Made by a program: the position numbers and the translations under genes. DNA of 6,852 nucleotides from JAWLCG01 sp041687295 (lineage in GTDB: Bacteria > Planctomycetota > Phycisphaerae > SM23-33 > FEN-1343): positions 1 through 6,852 of the forward strand of contig JAWLCG010000280.1 in the NCBI GenBank assembly GCA_041687295.1, in the 5' to 3' direction. Position 1 is the first letter of the stretch. Each line of letters opens with the position of its first letter. Of the stretch, positions 4,494 to 6,852 are shown piece by piece. The notes under the pieces are model-generated. The model ran no database searches, had not been told where the DNA came from, and saw nothing but the letters and a program-made list of their open reading frames with translations.

Positions 4494-6185
4494 ATGGCGC
4501 GCGCGAAAGAGAAACACGACGACCTGGCCAGCGTCCGCGAGACGATCGAGAGTTTGTGGATCGGCATCGTCGTGGCGATGATCGTCCGCGCGTTCGTGCT
4601 GGAGGCCTTCCTGATCCCCACCGGCTCGATGGCGCCCCAGCTGATGGGCCAGCACGTCCGCCTGCAGTGCCCCGACTGCGGCTACGAGGCCCCCCACGGC
4701 ATGGACCAGCTCCAGGGCCGATCGCGCTACGTGCCCGGCCTGCGGGCCTCGTGCCCCAACTGCGGCCAGACCATTGCCGCCGAGCAGAACCTCTTCGTCC
4801 GCGGCGGCGACCGGGTGCTGGTCATGAAGTACCTCTACCAGCTCCACCGGCCCGAGCGTTGGGACGTGGTGGTCTTCCACAACCCCCAGACCAACGCCGA
4901 CAATTACATCAAGAGGCTGGTCGGCCTGCCCGGCGAGGCCGTCCGCATCGTCCACGGCGACGTCTTCGTCCACACCATCGTCGACCGCAACGGCGACGGC
5001 GTCCGCGACGAGCGCGACCTCGACCTCGACGGCGACGGCCGATTTACCGCCGACGACTGGGACCGTCTCGACTGGCAGGTCGCCCGCAAATCCGCGGACA
5101 TGCAGCAGGCCCTGTGGCAGGTCGTCTACGACACCGATTACCGCCCCCTGGCCCTGGATGACGACGATGAGCCCTTCTGGACGGCTGAGCCCGGCAGCGG
5201 CTGGCAACGGATAGGCCACGGCGGCACGATTTTCGGCTTCGAGGGCGCCGGCGGCACCCTGCGCTTCGGTGCGGGCTGGCGGGAGCTGTTCCGGCCCACC
5301 AACGGCTACAACAGCCAGATGGGCAACGGCAGCTACCAGGACGTCGCCAAGGATCTGCTGCTCCAGACGACCCTGGTCGCCGAGGACGCCCCCGGCACCG
5401 TTCAGCTGGAGCTGTCGGCCCTGGACCGCCTGTTCGCCGCCCGCGTGGCCACCACCGGCGAGGTCGAGCTGCTCTGGCGGCGCCTCGAGGCGGGCCGACC
5501 CGTCGGGCCCTGGCAGAGCTGGGGCTCCGCCCGCACCGGCGCCCTGCGTCCCGGCCAGGCCCGCACCATCGGCCTGAGCCATGCCGACTGGCAGGTCACC
5601 CTCTGGATCGACGAGAAGCCCCTGCTGACCAGCCCGGCCGACTACCGCCCCGACCTCGACGAGCTGGTCGCCCTCAGCCAGCCCGGCAACGAGCAGGCCC
5701 TGCCCACCCCCCGCGTGGCCCTGACCGGCATCGAGGGGGCCTTCCAGCTCTGGCACACCGGCGTCTTCCGCGACGTCTTCTACACCAACCGCCCGCTCAA
5801 CAGCGCCACCCCCGACGCCACCGGCGACTACCCGCGCCTGCTGGCCGAGGCGCAGGAGCTGAGCGACTGGGGCGGCCAGCCCAGCTGGGGTTCGGTCAAC
5901 AACCCCATCGTCCTCCGCGCGTGGGACGATCGGCCCGAACTGGACGAGTTCTTCATGCTCGGCGACAACTCCAGCCACAGCCTCGACAGCCGACTCTGGA
6001 CCCGCGCCGCCAGTTCGCTCAAGCTGTTCGACGCAGCCGGCGAGCCGCTCTACCGCCTCGGCACCGTGCCGCGCTACAGCCTCATCGGCAAGGCCTTCTT
6101 CGTCTACTGGCCCGCCGGCGGCCCGCTCCTGACCGACCGGATCCCCCTGGTCCCCGACGTCGGCCGCATGCGCATGATCCGCTGA
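4494..6185 (+). CDS. lepB: Signal peptidase I, large form with zinc ribbon and periplasmic insert
   Basis: A 563-residue membrane serine protease (E. coli LepB has about 324 residues) that removes signal peptides from exported proteins. One N-terminal membrane segment (about 20-41) runs into IPTGSMAPQL with catalytic Ser45. Two CPxC pairs (Cys59/62 and Cys87/90) form a predicted zinc ribbon before the next core strand. The general-base lysine is Lys140 in NYIKRLVGLPGE. The last core motif, FMLGDNSSHSLDSR (487-500), comes only after some 330 inserted residues, followed by IGKAFFVYWP. The insert begins with two tandem DxNxDG/DxDxDG loops (164-175, 177-188) and continues with a region of alternating strands (about 245-432, ending FRDVFYTN) that looks like a concanavalin/LamG-type sandwich; that fold is inference. 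The start at 4494 has AAAGGAA upstream; ATG 4476 has none. Large zinc-ribbon versions are, from memory, usual in planctomycetes. The gene is transcribed away from pyrE. Confidence 0.94.
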   Translation: MARAKEKHDDLASVRETIESLWIGIVVAMIVRAFVLEAFLIPTGSMAPQLMGQHVRLQCPDCGYEAPHGMDQLQGRSRYVPGLRASCPNCGQTIAAEQNLFVRGGDRVLVMKYLYQLHRPERWDVVVFHNPQTNADNYIKRLVGLPGEAVRIVHGDVFVHTIVDRNGDGVRDERDLDLDGDGRFTADDWDRLDWQVARKSADMQQALWQVVYDTDYRPLALDDDDEPFWTAEPGSGWQRIGHGGTIFGFEGAGGTLRFGAGWRELFRPTNGYNSQMGNGSYQDVAKDLLLQTTLVAEDAPGTVQLELSALDRLFAARVATTGEVELLWRRLEAGRPVGPWQSWGSARTGALRPGQARTIGLSHADWQVTLWIDEKPLLTSPADYRPDLDELVALSQPGNEQALPTPRVALTGIEGAFQLWHTGVFRDVFYTNRPLNSATPDATGDYPRLLAEAQELSDWGGQPSWGSVNNPIVLRAWDDRPELDEFFMLGDNSSHSLDSRLWTRAASSLKLFDAAGEPLYRLGTVPRYSLIGKAFFVYWPAGGPLLTDRIPLVPDVGRMRMIR

Positions 6186-6281
6186 CCCCGGCCCCGAGGC
6201 GCCTGGCCCCTGGACGGGGAAGGGCTTGATCGTGAGCCTAGACCATCTTGCGATTGCGCCTGTGGGTTGAGCAAAGGTTCT

Positions 6282-6311
6282 GCCCAAGCCCACGGATTGC
6301 CATCCGTGGGC
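6282..6311 (-). repeat. Dispersed hairpin repeat, complete copy with GGAT/ATCC stem
   Basis: Tail GCCCAA is followed by a perfect 10-bp stem (GCCCACGGAT and ATCCGTGGGC) with loop TGCC. It is the left end-hairpin of the 236-bp element. Confidence 0.9.
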
Positions 6312-6336
6312 ATCGTGGCCATGCCGTGCCTGACCC

Positions 6337-6399
6337 GGCACAACGCACCCGCAGGTCCGCGAGCCAAACGGTCTATAGGACGTGTGGGTGCGTTGTGCC
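6337..6399. repeat. Central long hairpin of the 236-bp element
   Basis: GGCACAACGCACCC (6337-6350) and GGGTGCGTTGTGCC (6386-6399) are exact complements. Pairing continues inward through GTCC/GGAC (6355-6358, 6378-6381) with one wobble and one mismatch, leaving a 19-nt loop at 6359-6377. Confidence 0.85.
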
Positions 6400-6423
6400 C
6401 CCGCGGGGACACCCCGCCCCGAT

Positions 6424-6453
6424 GCCCACGGAAGGCATTCCGTGGGCTTGGGC
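6424..6453 (+). repeat. Dispersed hairpin repeat, complete copy with GGAA/TTCC stem
   Basis: A perfect 10-bp stem (GCCCACGGAA and TTCCGTGGGC) with loop GGCA is followed by tail TTGGGC. It is the inverted partner of the copy at 6282-6311. It differs from that copy only at the bottom pair of the loop, where A-T replaces T-A. Confidence 0.9.
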
Positions 6454-6534
6454 GGAGCCCAGCTTGCGGACCGGCAGGCGCAATCGACTGAGCCTATTGG
6501 TTGGGGGCCCCTTTCTCCGGGTGGGGCGATTGGG

Positions 6535-6540
6535 TAAGAT
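6535..6540 (+). promoter_or_regulatory. Possible -10 box placing the lptB mRNA start at the ATG
   Basis: TAAGAT ends 6 nt before the A of the lptB ATG, and no good Shine-Dalgarno lies between. This is the spacing expected of a leaderless transcript. The -35 position (TTTCTC) is poor, so support is weak. Confidence 0.2.
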
Positions 6541-6546
6541 GGCCGA

Positions 6547-6852
6547 ATGATTTTGCTGGAAACCAAGAACCTGGTGAAGCGATACAGCGGGCGGGCCGTG
6601 GTGGACCGCGTGAGCTTTCACGTCCGCCAGGGCGAGATCGTCGGCCTGCTGGGGCGCAACGGGGCGGGCAAGACGACCACCTTCCGCATGACCATCGGCA
6701 TGGTGATGCCTAACGAGGGGACCGTCATCTTCGACGGCCTGGACGTCACGCGGATGCCGATGTACAAGCGGGCGCGCCGCGGCATGGGCTACCTCAGCCA
6801 GGAGCCGAGCATCTTCCAGCGGCTCAGCGTCCGCGAGAACCTCTACGCCATC
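6547..6852 (+). CDS. lptB: Lipopolysaccharide-export ABC transporter ATPase, partial
   Basis: The first 102 residues of a protein that is usually about 240 long; the window ends inside it in frame. It would be the cytosolic ATPase of the LptB2FG complex, which extracts lipopolysaccharide from the inner membrane and drives it across the Lpt bridge. The Walker A motif is GRNGAGKTT (36-44), with Arg37 where most members have Pro. The Q-loop is YLSQEPSIFQRLSVRENLYAI (82-102, Gln85), and together with DGLDVTRMPMYKRARRGMGYL it matches LptB rather than the LivF/LivG or other ABC ATPase branches. The Walker B and signature motifs lie beyond the window. The ATG at 6547 starts directly in the typical MILLETKNLVKRY strand; no Shine-Dalgarno is evident. 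Genes lptA and lptC, often linked, are not upstream here. Confidence 0.92.
   Translation, partial: MILLETKNLVKRYSGRAVVDRVSFHVRQGEIVGLLGRNGAGKTTTFRMTIGMVMPNEGTVIFDGLDVTRMPMYKRARRGMGYLSQEPSIFQRLSVRENLYAI

Larger units (their letters stand above)
6251..6486. mobile_element. 236-bp three-hairpin inverted-repeat element
   Basis: The outermost arms CGATTGCGCCTG (6251-6262) and CAGGCGCAATCG (6475-6486) are exact complements. Next, 6282-6315 and 6420-6453 are complementary over 34 nt with two mismatches, and each arm contains a complete dispersed hairpin repeat. In the centre, 6337-6358 pairs with 6378-6399 (22 positions, one wobble, one mismatch). No ORF inside looks real. TGAGCCTA at 6233-6240 and 6489-6496 flanks the unit, 10 nt from the left arm and 2 nt from the right, and may be a target-site duplication. 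A non-autonomous MITE- or BIME-like element is the simplest reading. Confidence 0.6.
6186..6546. other. Intergenic region between lepB and lptB
   Basis: This 361-bp gap has no supported gene. After the lepB stop there is a GC-rich stretch without a clear T-tailed terminator, then an 8-bp direct repeat (TGAGCCTA at 6233-6240 and 6489-6496) flanking a 236-bp inverted-repeat element. The last 50 bp contain the GGGGCCCC palindrome (6504-6511) and the start region of lptB. A + frame of 100 codons runs through the element and stops at 6550, overlapping the lptB start as ATGA; its sequence is repeat-derived and not gene-like. Confidence 0.7.

Noticed and set aside
4358..4621. N-terminal extension of pyrE by 88 codons
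   Set aside because: It overlaps the start of lepB on the other strand, is unlike PyrE, and a good ribosome binding site precedes the ATG at 4357.
6186..6230. Rho-independent terminator directly after lepB
   Set aside because: The GC-rich stretch can form only short, poor stems, and no T-tract follows.
6539..6550. Tiny ORF ATG GCC GAA TGA overlapping the lptB start, as a translational coupler
   Set aside because: Three codons without a ribosome binding site are expected by chance, and the frame is the tail of a repeat-derived open frame.
4473..6566. Long minus-strand open frame of 697 codons opposite lepB
   Set aside because: It is a shadow of the GC-rich codons of lepB. Its translation is rich in Ala, Gly, Val and Asp without motifs, while the + strand has all the signal peptidase boxes.

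Overview
The window is GC-rich and looks like chromosomal core-gene territory of a Planctomycetota-type bacterium (perhaps Phycisphaerae-like). This is inferred from an S1-family sulfatase, an oversized signal peptidase I carrying a zinc ribbon and a large insert, an LptB-type outer-membrane ABC ATPase, and intergenic spaces packed with hairpin repeats. No rRNA, tRNA, CRISPR array or transposase gene was seen.

Layout. 1-325: non-coding, with a repeat fragment, a CTCTGCG-rich low-complexity tract and a candidate promoter. 326-1438 (+): isocitrate dehydrogenase, short form but with NADP-type cofactor residues. 1439-1610: two hairpin structures, the second a probable terminator. 1611-3068 (+): choline-sulfatase-like sulfatase without a signal peptide. 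3069-3829: 761 bp of almost pure repeat structure between convergent genes: a 101-bp palindrome whose repeat unit supplies the sulfatase stop codon, then a 629-bp stretch bounded by near-perfect 49-bp terminal inverted repeats and holding a nested palindrome of about 11 short GC hairpin units. 3830-4357 (-): pyrE. 4358-4493: divergent promoter region. 4494-6185 (+): lepB. 6186-6546: a 236-bp three-hairpin inverted-repeat element flanked by an 8-bp direct repeat. 6547-6852 (+): start of lptB, cut by the window edge.

The genes do not form one pathway. They cover central carbon metabolism (isocitrate dehydrogenase), pyrimidine synthesis (pyrE), sulfate-ester hydrolysis, protein export (lepB) and lipopolysaccharide transport (lptB). 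Hairpins and repeats separate them, so each is probably its own transcription unit, except that pyrE and lepB share a divergent promoter region.

The most noteworthy content is a dispersed hairpin repeat (stem ending in GGAA/TTCC or GGAT/ATCC, tail TTGGGC). It occurs five times, four of them as two inverted pairs, and its stem differs between copies by a paired compensatory change. It resembles REP/BIME organisation. Second is the signal peptidase, which has two dockerin-like calcium-binding loops between its catalytic boxes. I saw no defence system or other clearly new multigene system.
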